Part shown: one piece after another, positions 36,862 through 46,286 of the stretch | Layout of the letters: each line of letters begins with the position of its first letter | Position numbering within the stretch: the stretch's first letter is position 1 | Assembly: GCA_020633125.1 (NCBI GenBank) | Contig: JACKEH010000005.1 | Location: forward strand, 128,074-192,073 | Length of the DNA: 64,000 bases | Source: Sandaracinus sp. | GTDB lineage: Bacteria; Myxococcota_A; Polyangia; Polyangiales; Houyiibacteriaceae | Reading direction: 5' to 3' | The notes under the pieces: generated by a model | What the model saw: only the letters and a program-made list of their open reading frames with translations | Databases searched by the model: none | What the model was told of the DNA's origin: nothing | Made by a program: the position numbers and the translations under genes

Positions 36862-39243
36862 GTGCGTCTCGCTCCCGTGCTCACCGCGCTCTTGCTGCTC
36901 GCCTCCACGTCGGCTTGCCGCTCTTCGTCGCGAATCCTCTCCACGCGCGGGCAAGCGCACGTCGACTTCGACATCGTCGAGCGCATGCCCGAAGAGCGGC
37001 TGAGCTACGCGGACGAGGTGCGGCCGATCCTCGATCGGCGCTGCGTGGTCTGCCACGGCTGCTACGACGCGCCCTGCCAGCTCAAGCTGACGTCCGGGGA
37101 AGGCATCGCGCGCGGCGGCAGCAAGGACCGTGTCTACGACGGATCGCGCCTGTTGCCGATGCGACCCACGCGCCTCTTCGTCGACGCGCTCACCACCGAA
37201 GAGTGGCGCGCGCTCGACTTTCACCCCGTCGTCGCCGACGAGCCGGGCGGCCCCTACGCGAACCTCGAGGCGTCGATCCTCTACCGAATGCTTCGCCTCA
37301 AGCAGCGGAACCCGCAGCCGCTGGTCGGCATGTTGCCGCGACGCATCGACACCGGTCTGAACCGGGAGCAGTACTGCCCGACCCTCCAGGAGATGCGTGA
37401 CTACGAGCGCGAGCGGCCGCTGCAAGGCATGCCCTTCGCGCTGCCGAACCTGAGCACCGAGGAATACGAGACGCTCGTGACGTGGATCGCGCAGGGCTCG
37501 CACACGACCTCCCCTCCGCCGCCCTCCGAGGTCGCGCTCGCGCAGGTTCGTGCGTGGGAAGAGCTGCTCAACCGACGCGACCCCAAGCACCAGCTCGTCG
37601 CGCGCTACCTCTACGAGCATTGGTTCCTCGGGCACCTTCATTTCGAAGGCGACGACCCGCGCTCGTTCTTCTCGATCGTCCGTTCGACCACACCGCCCGG
37701 ACAGCCGATCGTGCCCGTCGCGACGCGTCGCCCCTACGACGATCCCGGTCCGTCCTTTCACTACCGATTTTCACCGATCACCTCCACGATCGTCGCCAAA
37801 GACCACCTGCTCTACGAGATGAGCGAGGCGCGCATGGCGCGCATTCACGAGCTCTTCTTCGAGCCGAGCTACGAGGTCGGTGAGCTTCCGGGGCGCGGTC
37901 CGCGTGTCGCGTCGAATCCCTTTCGTGCCTTCGCCGCGCTGCCGCTTCGTTCGCGCTACCGCTTCTTGCTCGACGACGCGCGCTTCTTCCTCGAAGGCTT
38001 CATGAAGGGCCCGGTCTGCCGGGGTCAGGTCGCGCTGAACGTGATCGAGGACCGCTTCTGGATCCTCTTCTTCGATCCGGACGCGCCGATCAGCACGAAC
38101 GACGAGTACGTGAACCAGCTGGGGCGCCTGCTCGCGATGCCGACGGAGCTCGAGGACAACCTCCGCCTCGTTCGCACCTACCGGCACTACCTCGACCTCG
38201 AGAACCGCTACTTGAACCGCCGACGCGAGGCGTTCTCCATCGATCGCGCGTACCCGATCGACGAAGCGATGGGGGCGCTCTGGCGCGGCGACGGAACCAA
38301 CCGCAGCGCCGCGCTCACCGTGTACCGCCACCTCGACAGCGCCTCGGTCGACTTCGGCCTCGTCGGCGACGTGCCGGAGACCGCGTGGGTGCTCGACTAC
38401 CCGCTGCTCGAGCGCATCCACTACCTGCTCGTCGCAGGCTTCGACGTCTACGGCAACGTCGGTCACCAGCTCAACACGCGCATGTTCATGGACGTCCTGC
38501 GCATGGAGGCCGAGGACTACTTCCTCGCGTTCATGCCGCAAGCGCGTCGCAAGGCGATGCACGAGAGCTGGTACGTCGGCATTCGCGAAGGCCAAGACGA
38601 CGACACGCGCACGTGGTGGCTCGATCGCGAGTTCGTCACCGGCTACCAGACCGACGACCCGATGCGGGAGCTCTTCACGCACGTGCGCGCGTACCTCGGG
38701 CCGCTCGCGGGGCACGGTCGAGAGCGGCCCTGCGGCGCGTCGTGCGAGGACCCCATGCGCGCCGAGGTGGTTCACCGCATCGACCACGCGATGTTCGGCC
38801 TGCGCCACATCGAAGGCGAAGCGAAGGCTTATGTCGCCGACGTCGCCTACGTGCGCGTCAGGCTCGGGGGCGACCCGGCGGACGACCTCGCCTACACGCT
38901 TCTCAGCGACAAGAGCTACCGCAACGTCTCGTGGATGCTCAGCGAAGAAGAGCTGAACGAGCGGCGCGACTACTCGCACGATCGGCAGACCGTCGTGCCG
39001 TGGCTCGAAGGCGCCTACCCGAACTTCTTCTTCGTCGTGGATCACGACGAGGTCGACGCGTTCGTCCGCGACTACCACGGCATTCAATCGCGGCGTGACT
39101 ACGAGCGTTTCGTCGCGCTCTACGGCATTCGGCGCACGAACCCGACCTTGTGGGAGCACGCCGATTGGTTCCACGATCAAGCGCTTCGCGAGGAGCCCCG
39201 TCGGGGCGGCATCCTCGACCTCAACCGCTACCAGAACCGCTGA
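36862..39243 (+). CDS. cti: Fatty acid cis/trans isomerase (CTI), haem-binding
   Basis: A 793-residue protein from a GTG start. A lipoprotein-like signal (lipobox near Cys19) leads to a CVVCHGCYDAPCQLKL segment (CxxCH haem site, residues 61-65). Further CTI landmarks are ASILYRMLRLKQRNP, GMPFALPNLSTEEY and TWIAQGS, and the C-terminal FFFVVDHDEVDAFV. CTI is a periplasmic c-type haem enzyme that turns cis-unsaturated acyl chains of membrane lipids into trans, an emergency response to solvents or heat, known best from Pseudomonas and Vibrio. Length matches the family (about 760-800). Translation starts about 90 bases after the 99-bp repeats. Confidence 0.92.
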   Translation: MRLAPVLTALLLLASTSACRSSSRILSTRGQAHVDFDIVERMPEERLSYADEVRPILDRRCVVCHGCYDAPCQLKLTSGEGIARGGSKDRVYDGSRLLPMRPTRLFVDALTTEEWRALDFHPVVADEPGGPYANLEASILYRMLRLKQRNPQPLVGMLPRRIDTGLNREQYCPTLQEMRDYERERPLQGMPFALPNLSTEEYETLVTWIAQGSHTTSPPPPSEVALAQVRAWEELLNRRDPKHQLVARYLYEHWFLGHLHFEGDDPRSFFSIVRSTTPPGQPIVPVATRRPYDDPGPSFHYRFSPITSTIVAKDHLLYEMSEARMARIHELFFEPSYEVGELPGRGPRVASNPFRAFAALPLRSRYRFLLDDARFFLEGFMKGPVCRGQVALNVIEDRFWILFFDPDAPISTNDEYVNQLGRLLAMPTELEDNLRLVRTYRHYLDLENRYLNRRREAFSIDRAYPIDEAMGALWRGDGTNRSAALTVYRHLDSASVDFGLVGDVPETAWVLDYPLLERIHYLLVAGFDVYGNVGHQLNTRMFMDVLRMEAEDYFLAFMPQARRKAMHESWYVGIREGQDDDTRTWWLDREFVTGYQTDDPMRELFTHVRAYLGPLAGHGRERPCGASCEDPMRAEVVHRIDHAMFGLRHIEGEAKAYVADVAYVRVRLGGDPADDLAYTLLSDKSYRNVSWMLSEEELNERRDYSHDRQTVVPWLEGAYPNFFFVVDHDEVDAFVRDYHGIQSRRDYERFVALYGIRRTNPTLWEHADWFHDQALREEPRRGGILDLNRYQNR

Positions 39244-39316
39244 GCGGCGCGAAATACCGTCGTCTTCAGATTCTCTTCAAACTCGCAGGGCAGGGTGGCG
39301 GCGGATGGAGGAGACG

Positions 39317-40912
39317 ATGAGAACGATTCTCGCGCTGGTGCTCGCGACCTCGGTCGGCTGCGGCGACGACGACACCTCGATGTCGGACGCGGCGACGCCG
39401 CTCGACGCGACGAGCGATGCGCCCGCGATCGATGCGCCGCCGACGGACGCGCCCGACGAAGGTCGACCCCGCGTCACGCTCACCAGCGGCGACGTGATCG
39501 GCGTCGTCGACGACGGCGTTCACGTCTTTCGCTCGATCCCCTACGCCGCGCCGCCGGTCGGTGCGTTGCGCTTCGCGCGGCCCGAGCCCCACCCGGGATG
39601 GAGCACCCCGCTCGACACCGCGACCACCGATCCGGCTCTCGCGTGCCCCCAACGCAACGACGGGACCTTGCTCGGCGAGGAAGACTGCCTCGTCGCCAGC
39701 GTGTTCGCGCCCGCCGACGCGAGCGACGCGCCGGTGATGGTCTTCGTGCACGGCGGCGGGTTCTCGCAAGGCTCCGGCAACCTTCCGCTCTACGACGGCG
39801 CGGTCCTCGCGCGACGTGGCGTGGTCGTCGTCACCTTCAACTACCGCCTCGGAACGCTCGGGTTCCTCGCTGGCGCCGCGCTCGAAGAAGACGACGGCGC
39901 GGCCGGCAACTTCGGGCTTCACGACCAGCTGCTCGCGCTTCGTTGGGTGCGCGATCACGCGCGCGCCTTCGGTGGCGATCCCGACGAGGTCACGATCTTC
40001 GGCGAGAGCGCCGGTGCGCTGAGCGTCGGGGTGCACGTCGCCTCGCCCGAGAGCGCGGGCCTCTTCGCCCGCGCGATCGCCGAGAGCGGCGGCGGCGGGT
40101 ACCCGACGAAGACCCGCGCCCAGCAATACACGCGCGGCGCCGAGCTCGCGTCGGCGATGGGGTGCGCGCTCGACGACCTCACCTGTCTGCGGGACCCGGC
40201 GCTCGATCTGGCGACGATCGTCGACGCCGCGTCCAGCGGTGCCCCGAGCGGCCTCGGCCTCCCCGACGTCGGGCCGCACGTCGACGGCCTGATTCTGCCG
40301 GCCGAGGTCTTCGCCCGCGTTCGCGATGGCCAAGCCAACGACGTGCCCTGGGTGATCGGGCACAACGCCGACGAAGCCTCGGTCTTCGTCGCGGCGGTTC
40401 CCGTGCCCGACGAAGACGCGTTCCGACGCGTCGTCGGTTCGGTCGTCGGACTGGCCTTCGTCGAGTCGCTCGTCGCGCTCTACCCAGCCAGCGAGTTCGC
40501 GGGCAGCTGGAAGCGGGCCTACGAAGCGCTCTTCTCCGACCTCGCGTTCGTGTGCAGCGCGGTCGCGCTCACGGAGGCGGCCAGCGACGGCGCCCCGGCC
40601 TACGCCTACCACTTCACCCGCGCGCTCGGCCCCCGTGGCTCGTTTCACGGGCTGGAGCTCTTCTACGTCTTCGGCAACCTCGACGTCGTCCCGGCCTACG
40701 TCCCGACCGCGACGGACCGGGCGCTCACCGAGACCGTCCAGCGCGCTTGGACCGGCTTCGCACGCACGGGAAGCCCCGATTTCGAGCCGGGCTGGTCCAC
40801 CTACGACCCGGCATCGCCGAGCTTCGCGATTCTGAACGAGCCGCCCTCGGCCGCCTCCGAGATTCGAGGCGGGCGCTGCACGGCGCTGCAGGACCTCGGC
40901 CTGGTGCCCTGA
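39317..40912 (+). CDS. Carboxylesterase type B lipoprotein
   Basis: A 531-residue secreted lipoprotein. The lipobox SVGCGDD is followed by an Asp/Ala/Pro-rich linker (residues about 20-50), then a type-B carboxylesterase domain: FRSIPYAAPPVGALRFARPEP, VFVHGGGFSQGSG oxyanion loop, nucleophile Ser231 in FGESAGALS, a conserved GHNADEASVF segment and His in GSFHGLELFYVFGNL. The catalytic triad seems intact. It should hydrolyse esters outside the cytoplasm. The ATG at 39317 has a GGAGGAG ribosome-binding site. It is 73 bases after the isomerase and may share its transcript. Confidence 0.9.
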   Translation: MRTILALVLATSVGCGDDDTSMSDAATPLDATSDAPAIDAPPTDAPDEGRPRVTLTSGDVIGVVDDGVHVFRSIPYAAPPVGALRFARPEPHPGWSTPLDTATTDPALACPQRNDGTLLGEEDCLVASVFAPADASDAPVMVFVHGGGFSQGSGNLPLYDGAVLARRGVVVVTFNYRLGTLGFLAGAALEEDDGAAGNFGLHDQLLALRWVRDHARAFGGDPDEVTIFGESAGALSVGVHVASPESAGLFARAIAESGGGGYPTKTRAQQYTRGAELASAMGCALDDLTCLRDPALDLATIVDAASSGAPSGLGLPDVGPHVDGLILPAEVFARVRDGQANDVPWVIGHNADEASVFVAAVPVPDEDAFRRVVGSVVGLAFVESLVALYPASEFAGSWKRAYEALFSDLAFVCSAVALTEAASDGAPAYAYHFTRALGPRGSFHGLELFYVFGNLDVVPAYVPTATDRALTETVQRAWTGFARTGSPDFEPGWSTYDPASPSFAILNEPPSAASEIRGGRCTALQDLGLVP

Positions 40913-41028
40913 CGATCGCCTCCGGGGAACGGTCCGAGGGCCCCTGCCAGGATCTTCCCGTGAATCCGCGCCGTTTTGGCTGGGGACCATTGACCCCACC
41001 GTAACCTCCGCGTAGCGTTCCCGGATTC

Positions 41029-42456
41029 ATGGTCTCCGCCCCCGAACCGACCAAGCTCCACTACCTCGACGGCCGACCGACCGAGCTGACGCTCCGTCGC
41101 ATCAAGCTGGAGGTGCTCAAGGGCGACCGCGTCGAGACACACTCCTTCGACCAGCGTGACTCGATCACGATGGGCGCCGCGGACGACAACGACATGGTCC
41201 TCCGCGACGAGACCGTCAGCCGGAACCACTGCCGCATCTTCCAGGAAGCGGGCCAGTACCTGATTCGCGACCTCGACTCGACCAACGGCACCTTCGTCAA
41301 CCGGGTCCGGATTCGCGAGGCGTGGCTGAAGCCGGGCTGCACGATCACGCTCGGCACGACCGAGCTGCGCTTCGCCTCGACCGACGAGACCTTCCGCATC
41401 GTCCCCTCCGAGCGCTCCCGTTTTCAGGAGCTCATCGGCCGCGACGTGAAGATGCGGGAGATCTACGCGATCCTCGAGAAGATCGGCCCGACCGACGCGA
41501 CGGTGGTCATCGAAGGCGAGACCGGCACCGGCAAGGAGGTCGTCGCGCGCAGCGTGCACCTCGCGTCGCGACGCGCGAACGGGCCCTTCATGGTCTTCGA
41601 CTGTGGCGCGGTGCCGGAGAACCTCATCGAGTCCGAGCTCTTCGGTCACGAGAAGGGCTCCTTCACGGGCGCCATCGGGACCCGCCAGGGCGTCTTCGAG
41701 ATGGCCAACGGCGGGACCGTCTTCCTCGACGAGCTCGGAGAGCTCGCGCTCGATCTGCAGCCGAAGCTCCTGCGCGTGCTCGAGCAGCGCGAGGTCAAGC
41801 GTGTCGGCGGCACCAAGCCGATTCGCGTCGACGTGCGTGTCGTCGCGGCGACGAACCGCGACCTCGAAGACGAAGTGCGCAACGGCCGCTTTCGCGAGGA
41901 CCTCTTCTACCGCCTCAGCGTCGTGCGTCTGAAGCTGCCTTCGCTTCGTCAGCGCAAAGACGACATCCCGATCCTCATCCAGCACTTCCTCAAGCACGGC
42001 CGCTTCAACCAGCTGCCGGACGGAAGCCGCAAGGTGAAGCTCATCAGCCGGGCCGCGCTCGACCGCATCCTCGAGTACGACTGGCCGGGCAACGTGCGTG
42101 AGCTCCACAACGTGGTGGAGCGTGCGGTGAGCTTCGCCGAGGGCGACGCGATCGAGGTGCGGGATCTGCCCGATCACATCGCGATCGTGCTGCGCCCGAT
42201 TCACGAGGAGTCGACGGTGCGCGAGAAGGGGCCGTCGTCGGGCACGCAGGGCGTGCAGCCGGACGTGCAAGGCACCTTCAAGGACGCGAAGGAAGCGTGG
42301 GTCGCGTCGTTCGAGAAGGACTACATCGAGGCGCTGCTCAAGCGGAACGGCAACAACATCAGCCACGCCGCGCGCGAAGCCGAGATCGACCGCAAGTACT
42401 TCCGAAAGCTGATGAAGAAGTACGGCATCACCGCGAACGACGACGGCGAGGACTGA
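41029..42456 (+). CDS. FHA domain sigma54-dependent transcriptional activator
   Basis: A 475-residue regulator. An FHA phospho-threonine-binding domain (about 28-118: [32 protein letters not shown]) replaces the usual receiver or GAF input. The AAA+ domain (about 130-365) has Walker A GETGTGKE (163-170), the sigma54-contact loop GSFTGA (210-215, usually GAFTGA) and Walker B GGTVFLDE (228-235), followed by the arginine-finger region. A Fis-type helix-turn-helix ends the protein (about 430-470). FHA-linked activators in myxobacteria are controlled by Ser/Thr kinases; two such kinases are in this window but there is no direct link. Confidence 0.95.
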   Translation: MVSAPEPTKLHYLDGRPTELTLRRIKLEVLKGDRVETHSFDQRDSITMGAADDNDMVLRDETVSRNHCRIFQEAGQYLIRDLDSTNGTFVNRVRIREAWLKPGCTITLGTTELRFASTDETFRIVPSERSRFQELIGRDVKMREIYAILEKIGPTDATVVIEGETGTGKEVVARSVHLASRRANGPFMVFDCGAVPENLIESELFGHEKGSFTGAIGTRQGVFEMANGGTVFLDELGELALDLQPKLLRVLEQREVKRVGGTKPIRVDVRVVAATNRDLEDEVRNGRFREDLFYRLSVVRLKLPSLRQRKDDIPILIQHFLKHGRFNQLPDGSRKVKLISRAALDRILEYDWPGNVRELHNVVERAVSFAEGDAIEVRDLPDHIAIVLRPIHEESTVREKGPSSGTQGVQPDVQGTFKDAKEAWVASFEKDYIEALLKRNGNNISHAAREAEIDRKYFRKLMKKYGITANDDGED

Positions 42457-42590
42457 CGCGCGCGTCTCGCTCTGCGGCACGTCTCCTCGGCTCGCGCTCG
42501 GTTCGTGACCCACGCGACCCGGCTCCCGTGTCGAACGCGTCCCGTGCCGAACGCTTTCCGGGCGAACACGCTCCGTGATAGCCGCAGCGG

Positions 42591-43163
42591 ATGAAACGAC
42601 GGGGCACTTGGGGCGCGATCGTCTTCGCCGTGATCGGCCTTTCGCTGATCGGCTGCGGACCGCCGTGGGCCGTGATTCAGCAGAGCGGCCCGCCTTCGGC
42701 GCTTCAGGGCGCGTCGCAGATCACGGTGGCGGTCGACTTCTCACAGCTCACCTTCGATGGAAAAAACCTCGACCAGATGATGGCCGAGCGAAACCCCGAA
42801 GAGCAGGCCGCGCTCAACGACGTGCTCACCACGCTGGCACTGGCGTTTCCGGCCGCGCTGGCGGAACGCGTGAACGTGCCGGTCGTCGCGGCGCAGGGGC
42901 CGCCGCAGCCGGGTGAGGTGCGTTGCACGGCGGTCTTCGTCGAAGGCGACCTCGGCAAATACATGATCGTGTTCGCGCGCAACTCCTGGCTCACGACGAA
43001 CCTCGTGTGGTCGGTCGGCGGGGAAGAGGTCGACGTGATTCAGACCCGCGTCGTGGTCGAAGCGAACGTCGACCAGCCGGCGATCATTCAGCGCGTGCGC
43101 ATCGCGTCGACCCAGACGGGCAACCTCGGCGCCAACTTCTTCACGCGCGAACAGTCGCGTTGA
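42591..43163 (+). CDS. Lipoprotein of unknown function
   Basis: A 190-residue lipoprotein: signal MKRRGTWGAIVFAVIGLSLIGC with the lipid-anchored Cys at 22, then a mature domain of about 165 residues predicted as mixed alpha/beta, ending with paired strands (VWSVGGEEVDVIQTRVVVEAN). No domain is recognised. The motif of three Val/Ile-rich strands could be an envelope assembly-type fold. It is isolated by 134 bases from the sigma54 regulator upstream, with a hairpin terminator (43181-43204) downstream. Confidence 0.75.
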   Translation: MKRRGTWGAIVFAVIGLSLIGCGPPWAVIQQSGPPSALQGASQITVAVDFSQLTFDGKNLDQMMAERNPEEQAALNDVLTTLALAFPAALAERVNVPVVAAQGPPQPGEVRCTAVFVEGDLGKYMIVFARNSWLTTNLVWSVGGEEVDVIQTRVVVEANVDQPAIIQRVRIASTQTGNLGANFFTREQSR

Positions 43164-43180
43164 GGAGGGGCGTCTTTCTT

Positions 43181-43204
43181 GGAGGGGCGTTCCGGCGCCC
43201 CTCC
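43181..43204. terminator. GC-rich hairpin, possible terminator
   Basis: Stem GGAGGGGCG (43181-43189) pairs with CGCCCCTCC (43196-43204) around a 6-base loop. It lies 17 bases after the lipoprotein gene. The 26-base sequence including the left arm (43175-43200) recurs identically at 43271-43296, just before the convergent phosphodiesterase gene. Confidence 0.6.
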
Positions 43205-43330
43205 CCCCATCGGGCCAAGCCCGAGTGGGGCCCCCCTCCACCCACCCGTCCACGGGGTCAACCGTGGACGTTTCTTGGAGGGGCGTTCCGGCGCCCTGAC
43301 CGCGGAGATCGCGGCCCCCGGGTCGGGCGG

Positions 43331-44980
43331 TCAGTCCACGTAGCCCAGCGCCCGTAGCCGCGCTTCCACCTCGGCCTCGTCTCCCGCGCCGCGCACCAGC
43401 TCGGCGTCGGGGAGCGAGGCCGCGCTCGTTCCGAGCTCGTCGAGAATCTCGAAGAGCACGCGACCCGCAGCGTCCGGCGGAGGCGCGACGTCGAGGCGCG
43501 CGAGCATCGTCGCGCTCGCGTCGGCGATGTGGGCGTCGACTTCTCCCGTCGCCGCGACGCGCGGCCCCGCGGCCACGAAGAAGCCACGTTCGCGATGGCT
43601 GCCCGGCAAGCTGCGACCCTTGCGTCCGAGGTGCTCTTCCGGCGGCAGCTGCGTGAAGACCGGACCCGGACCGTTCGAAGGGAGCAGGTTCCAGCTGTAC
43701 CCGTCGCGCAACGCGAGCCGAAGCACGAGGTCGGGCGCGCGATCGACGAAGGGACCCTCGTAGAGCTCCTCGCGCGGCCAAGCCTCGAGCACCACCGGCT
43801 GGCCCGTCCACGGGTCACGCAGGGCCTTCAGCGCTTGCGCCACGTCGCGTCGCACCGCGTCGCGATCGGCGGCTCGCACGAAGCCCTTCGGCTCGCGACC
43901 GACTTGGTTCAACCAGACGCCCGGGAAGTAGTTGAGCTCGTCGCTGAACGCGAGCGTGCGCGAGAAGTCGATCGCCCCGAAGCGCGTGCGGCTCTCGAGC
44001 CAGCTCGGCAACACCGCGCCTCCAAGCCGAAAGAGCTTCTCTTTGAGCCGAGGCGGCAGGCGCGTGAGCGCGAAGTCCTTTGCACGCCGAAAGAGCGCGT
44101 GGTCGCGCGAAGGCGCGAAGCGCAGCAGGTTCGCCTCCGCGAGCGCGCGGTTGAGGTGCAACGCGACGTCGCTCGAGCCTCCGGAGCCGTGGTCGCTGAC
44201 GATCGTCAGCTCGGCCTCCGGGCCCGCCGCCACGAGCAGCTTCGCGACCGCCCGATCGAGCGCCTCGTACACCCGCGACAGGCCGTCGCTCGCCGCCGTC
44301 GGTCCCGGGTGCCGCGGCGAGCGCGGGTCGTGGTGGGCCCAGAGGTGATGCGAGGCGGTGTCGCTCTCGCCGAAGTAGAGCGCGAAGACATCCCACGCCC
44401 CGCGTCCGAGCAGGTGCTCGCCGAGCGCGATCTTCGTCTCGATGCGCGCCTCGAGCGTGGCGGCGAGTCCTTCGTGCCAACCCGGCGTGTCGGCGTCGAA
44501 CTCGCCGACGTCGAAGCCGAGCGTGCCGAAGCGCGCGACGAGCTCGTCGTGCAGCGCGGGCGGCCACACGAACGAGCGGTCCGCCTCGAACGCCACGGGC
44601 GCGTCCCAGCCGCTCACGAAGACACCGTGCTCCAGGCGCTCCGGCGGCCACGTCGCGGGAAAGCCGAGGCAGGCGCAGCGAAGCCCGAGGCGATCGAGCC
44701 TCGCGAAGAGCGTCGGCACCTCGCGCACCGTGCCCGCGGTGAAGCGCACGCCGTACCCCTGCCGGGTCGTGAAGTCGAAGACGCCGTGGCGCCCCGGATC
44801 GACCCCGGTGAGAAAGGTCGTCCAGTTCGGCAGCGTCGCCGGGGGCTGCACGCTCACGAGCCGCGCCCAAGCCCCCTTCGCCATCAAGGCGTGAAGGGTG
44901 GGCAGCCGGGCCGCGCCGAGGGCGAGGACGACGTCCGGGTCGGCGCCGTCGAGGCCGAGTACGAGCGCGCGAGCGGTCAC
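43331..44980 (-). CDS. Type I phosphodiesterase/nucleotide pyrophosphatase family protein
   Basis: A 549-residue alkaline-phosphatase-superfamily enzyme. The N-terminal metal site is LGLDGADPDV, and PPATLPNWTTFLTG carries the nucleophile Thr in a NWTTF context. Further metal ligands lie in LYFGESDTASHHLW (Asp, His, His) and VSDHGSGG (Asp, His). The pattern matches the family that hydrolyses phosphodiesters and is common in bacteria (AP superfamily, phosphodiesterase/phosphonopyruvate hydrolase-like). There is no signal peptide. The substrate is unknown. It is divergent from the small membrane-anchored protein at 45112. Confidence 0.87.
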   Translation of the reverse strand: MTARALVLGLDGADPDVVLALGAARLPTLHALMAKGAWARLVSVQPPATLPNWTTFLTGVDPGRHGVFDFTTRQGYGVRFTAGTVREVPTLFARLDRLGLRCACLGFPATWPPERLEHGVFVSGWDAPVAFEADRSFVWPPALHDELVARFGTLGFDVGEFDADTPGWHEGLAATLEARIETKIALGEHLLGRGAWDVFALYFGESDTASHHLWAHHDPRSPRHPGPTAASDGLSRVYEALDRAVAKLLVAAGPEAELTIVSDHGSGGSSDVALHLNRALAEANLLRFAPSRDHALFRRAKDFALTRLPPRLKEKLFRLGGAVLPSWLESRTRFGAIDFSRTLAFSDELNYFPGVWLNQVGREPKGFVRAADRDAVRRDVAQALKALRDPWTGQPVVLEAWPREELYEGPFVDRAPDLVLRLALRDGYSWNLLPSNGPGPVFTQLPPEEHLGRKGRSLPGSHRERGFFVAAGPRVAATGEVDAHIADASATMLARLDVAPPPDAAGRVLFEILDELGTSAASLPDAELVRGAGDEAEVEARLRALGYVD

Positions 44981-45111
44981 GTGGCGGATGTAACCGTCGG
45001 CGTCCGCGAATGCATCCCGTCCCTGGGCCTTCGTGGGAAGCCCGACGGCCGGCGTGGTGTGCGAACGCCGTCCCGGTTGAACGGATCGACCACTTGGGCA
45101 AGCCTCGTGGC

Positions 45112-45675
45112 ATGTCGTCGTCGCCGGAGACCCCGTCGAGCATTCCGTGGCCGTGGCTGCTGCTCGGGGGCGGGCTCTTGGTGCTCGGGCGTTATTTCTT
45201 CGACGAGACGACCACCGAGACCACCTTCCGGGTCGGCCTCGGGCTCTGCGGCGTCGGCGCGGCGTGGATCTTCGCCAAGAGCATCCTGCTCCGGCCCACC
45301 GATCGAACGGTGGTCGAACGCGCGGCGGATCAATCGACGCCGCAGCCGGCGGGGGAGCGGTTCACGTTGCCGCCCGGGCGTTTCACCCTTCCGCCCGGTG
45401 GCAGCCTGGAGGGCTTGGTTCCGCCGCAGCCCGCGCAACCGCCGGCCGCCGCGGCGCCCGTGGCGTCGGTCCCCGTGGCGGCACCGATCGCGGTGCAGGC
45501 CCCGGCGGGAGTCCCGCTCGACAAGACCATCGCGCCTGGCCAGGGCGTCTACGTGGCCGGCCCGGTCGGGTATGGGCAGGGGGCGGTTCCCCAACAAGGC
45601 AGCGCACCGGTGCACGCGACCTTCGAGGACCCGGAGCCGACGATGTTGGTTCGCGGCAGCGACGAGACCGACTGA
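45112..45675 (+). CDS. Small membrane protein with Pro/Ala-rich tail
   Basis: A 187-residue protein with two hydrophobic segments in the first 65 residues (about 12-27, WPWLLLGGGLLVLGRYFF; about 40-60, VGLGLCGVGAAWIFAKSIL) and a long disordered C-terminus rich in Pro, Ala, Gly and Val (GQGVYVAGPVGYGQGAVP). No domain is recognised. It is probably anchored in the inner membrane with the disordered tail on one side. The ATG at 45112 was chosen at the start of the hydrophobic part; a longer upstream frame looks non-coding. Confidence 0.6.
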   Translation: MSSSPETPSSIPWPWLLLGGGLLVLGRYFFDETTTETTFRVGLGLCGVGAAWIFAKSILLRPTDRTVVERAADQSTPQPAGERFTLPPGRFTLPPGGSLEGLVPPQPAQPPAAAAPVASVPVAAPIAVQAPAGVPLDKTIAPGQGVYVAGPVGYGQGAVPQQGSAPVHATFEDPEPTMLVRGSDETD

Positions 45676-46286
45676 GACCCCCCTTCCTCCGTGGGGGTCT
45701 GGGGCTGCGATTCGGGTTGGTCGGTCGAGCGAAGCGCGCGGTGCTCGAAGACGAGGAAGCCGTGCAACGAAATCGCGCATGGCGCACCGCCCTCTCGGCG
45801 TGATCCTCCGTTCGTCGCTGCGACGACTGCCCACCGACACGAACGCTTCGCGACGTCGTAACGATCGGCGCGCGGCTGTGGTCGAACGCACGCTTTGAGC
45901 CTCCCTCACCCCGCGCTTGGCGAGCGTCAGTTCGTTTACGTCTCGTAACAATCTGAAATCACGGGACAAAACGGGCGAATCGCGAGTCGCTGACGGAGGT
46001 GGGCGGGGGGAAGCCCGGTCGGGGTGCACGAGTCGACGCTGGGAGTTCCCGAAATTGTGGGGAAAACACGATGCCGCGCGCGTGGCATGCACGTTGCTCT
46101 GAGGGCCGCGCGCTCGATTCCGAGGGGGTGCCACGTGCACCGACTGACGACCGGGCGTTGACATGACGGGGGCTTCTGACAGACAAGCGCCTCCGTTTTG
46201 GCTTCGGTACGACGGCTTCGGTCGTCGGGCGACCCGACCCGGGTCGCGTGGGTGGACGGGATCCGACCGAATCGGATCGCTTGCGG
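45676..46286. other. 611-bp region with sigma54 promoter for the outer-membrane gene
   Basis: This is relatively AT-rich for the genome between about 45900 and 46080. It contains the sigma54-type promoter at 46083-46098 and a long untranslated leader of about 180 bases before the ATG at 46287. No gene is convincingly present; the open frames here are high-GC noise. Confidence 0.65.
46083..46098 (+). promoter_or_regulatory. Sigma54 (RpoN) promoter, -24/-12 type
   Basis: TGGCATGCACGTTGCT: GG and GC elements separated by exactly ten bases, matching the consensus TGGCACG-N4-TTGCA/T at all key positions but one. Transcription should start near 46110, upstream of the outer-membrane protein gene. 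Confidence 0.75.

Noticed and set aside
36420..37400. A 326-codon open frame across the 99-bp repeats
   Set aside because: The repeat length is divisible by three, so the frame stays open by construction; it also overlaps the cis/trans isomerase in another frame.
46158..46163. TTGACA -35 box upstream of the outer-membrane protein
   Set aside because: No -10 element at a suitable distance; the sigma54 match nearby is far stronger.
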